From Thiomicrospira sp. UBA5634 (GTDB lineage Bacteria; Pseudomonadota; Gammaproteobacteria; Thiomicrospirales; Thiomicrospiraceae): a stretch of 5,765 nucleotides of DNA. Of the stretch, positions 5,568 through 5,765 are shown in pieces; the stretch's first letter is position 1; each line of letters starts with the position of its first letter. The stretch is from contig DIJW01000203.1 in the NCBI GenBank assembly GCA_002421475.1, forward strand, positions 1 to 5,765, written 5' to 3'. The translations under genes and the position numbers were made by a program. The notes below the pieces were generated by a model. That model had not been told where the DNA came from. It saw only the letters and a list, made by a program, of their open reading frames with translations, and did not search any database.

Positions 5568-5765
5568 TTTGTGGAGGAAGTGGCACGCCAGCAAGGCGCG
5601 GTATTTCGTCCAGAAAGCAAATTCTTTGGTGAAGTAGCTAAAATCGAAATAGCCGGACAGCAGGCCTGGTTGTTAAAACCTATGACCTTTATGAATCGCT
5701 CCGGTCAATCAATTCAAGCCATGGCAAAGTTTTATCGCTTAACGCCTGAGCAAGTTCTGTTGGCG
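5487..5765 (+). CDS. pth: Peptidyl-tRNA hydrolase (Pth), 3'-truncated by the window edge
   Basis: Cleaves the ester bond of peptidyl-tRNAs dropped by ribosomes, freeing tRNA for reuse; it is essential in many bacteria and cytosolic. The first 93 of about 190-200 codons are present. Residues 5-14 read QLIVGLGNPG, the family N-terminal signature with Asn12. TRHNAGFWF (20-28) contains the catalytic His22, equivalent to E. coli His20. KFFGEVAK (45-52) and LLKPMTFMNRSG (62-73) follow, with Asn70 equivalent to E. coli Asn68. The window ends just before the expected HDELD segment with the catalytic Asp. The ATG at 5487 has AGGAA (5474-5478) 8 nt upstream and places the start three residues before the conserved strand, as in E. 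coli. It follows rplY by 44 nt in the same transcription direction. Its initiation region lies in a long hairpin, described separately. Confidence 0.97.
   Translation, partial: MSSVQLIVGLGNPGEQYDQTRHNAGFWFVEEVARQQGAVFRPESKFFGEVAKIEIAGQQAWLLKPMTFMNRSGQSIQAMAKFYRLTPEQVLLA

Noticed and set aside
3276..5671. CAGGCCTGG seen near 3277, 4717 and 5662
   Set aside because: Two copies are Gln-Ala-Trp codons in unrelated genes and one is the centre of the terminator palindrome; no sign of a repeat family within the window.

Overview
The window reads as an ordinary core-chromosome segment of a gammaproteobacterium of moderate GC content. ParE, Prs, bL25 and Pth all align well, from memory, with their Escherichia coli counterparts. 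The order TPR lipoprotein, tRNA-Gln, prs, rplY, pth matches a conserved gammaproteobacterial block known from Pseudomonas and relatives. I cannot fix the genus. All genes lie on the + strand, and I see no mobile element, CRISPR array or phage-like segment.

Layout: (1) 1-1716, parE, topoisomerase IV subunit B, lacking roughly its first 57 codons. (2) 1716-3440, a TPR-repeat lipoprotein whose GTG start overlaps the parE stop by one base. (3) 3441-3594, a short non-coding stretch holding a weak terminator-like hairpin, a 22-codon ORF of doubtful reality, a sigma70-type promoter and a small leader hairpin. (4) 3595-3669, tRNA-Gln(UUG) with encoded CCA. (5) 3721-4680, prs, PRPP synthetase, with no visible terminator between it and the tRNA. 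(6) 4701-4746, a very strong terminator built on a perfect 38-bp palindrome. (7) 4754-4860, a near-consensus promoter and a structured leader. (8) 4861-5442, rplY, long-form bL25/CTC. (9) 5487-5765, the first 93 codons of pth, peptidyl-tRNA hydrolase.

The genes appear to form three transcription units: parE-TPR (its upstream end is outside the window), tRNA-Gln-prs, and rplY-pth. The last two both serve translation and nucleotide supply: PRPP for nucleotides, His and Trp; a charged-tRNA species; a 5S-binding ribosomal protein; and peptidyl-tRNA recycling. Both promoters have GC-rich stretches after the -10, as expected of growth-rate or ppGpp-controlled promoters.

The most striking non-coding signal is at pth. 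The ribosome-binding site and AUG (5472-5491) can form a continuous 20-bp helix with the pth codons for the active-site TRHNAGFW segment (5548-5567), 15 of those pairs being perfect Watson-Crick. This could mask translation initiation. The second notable point is the absence of lolB and ispE from their usual place between the TPR gene and tRNA-Gln.
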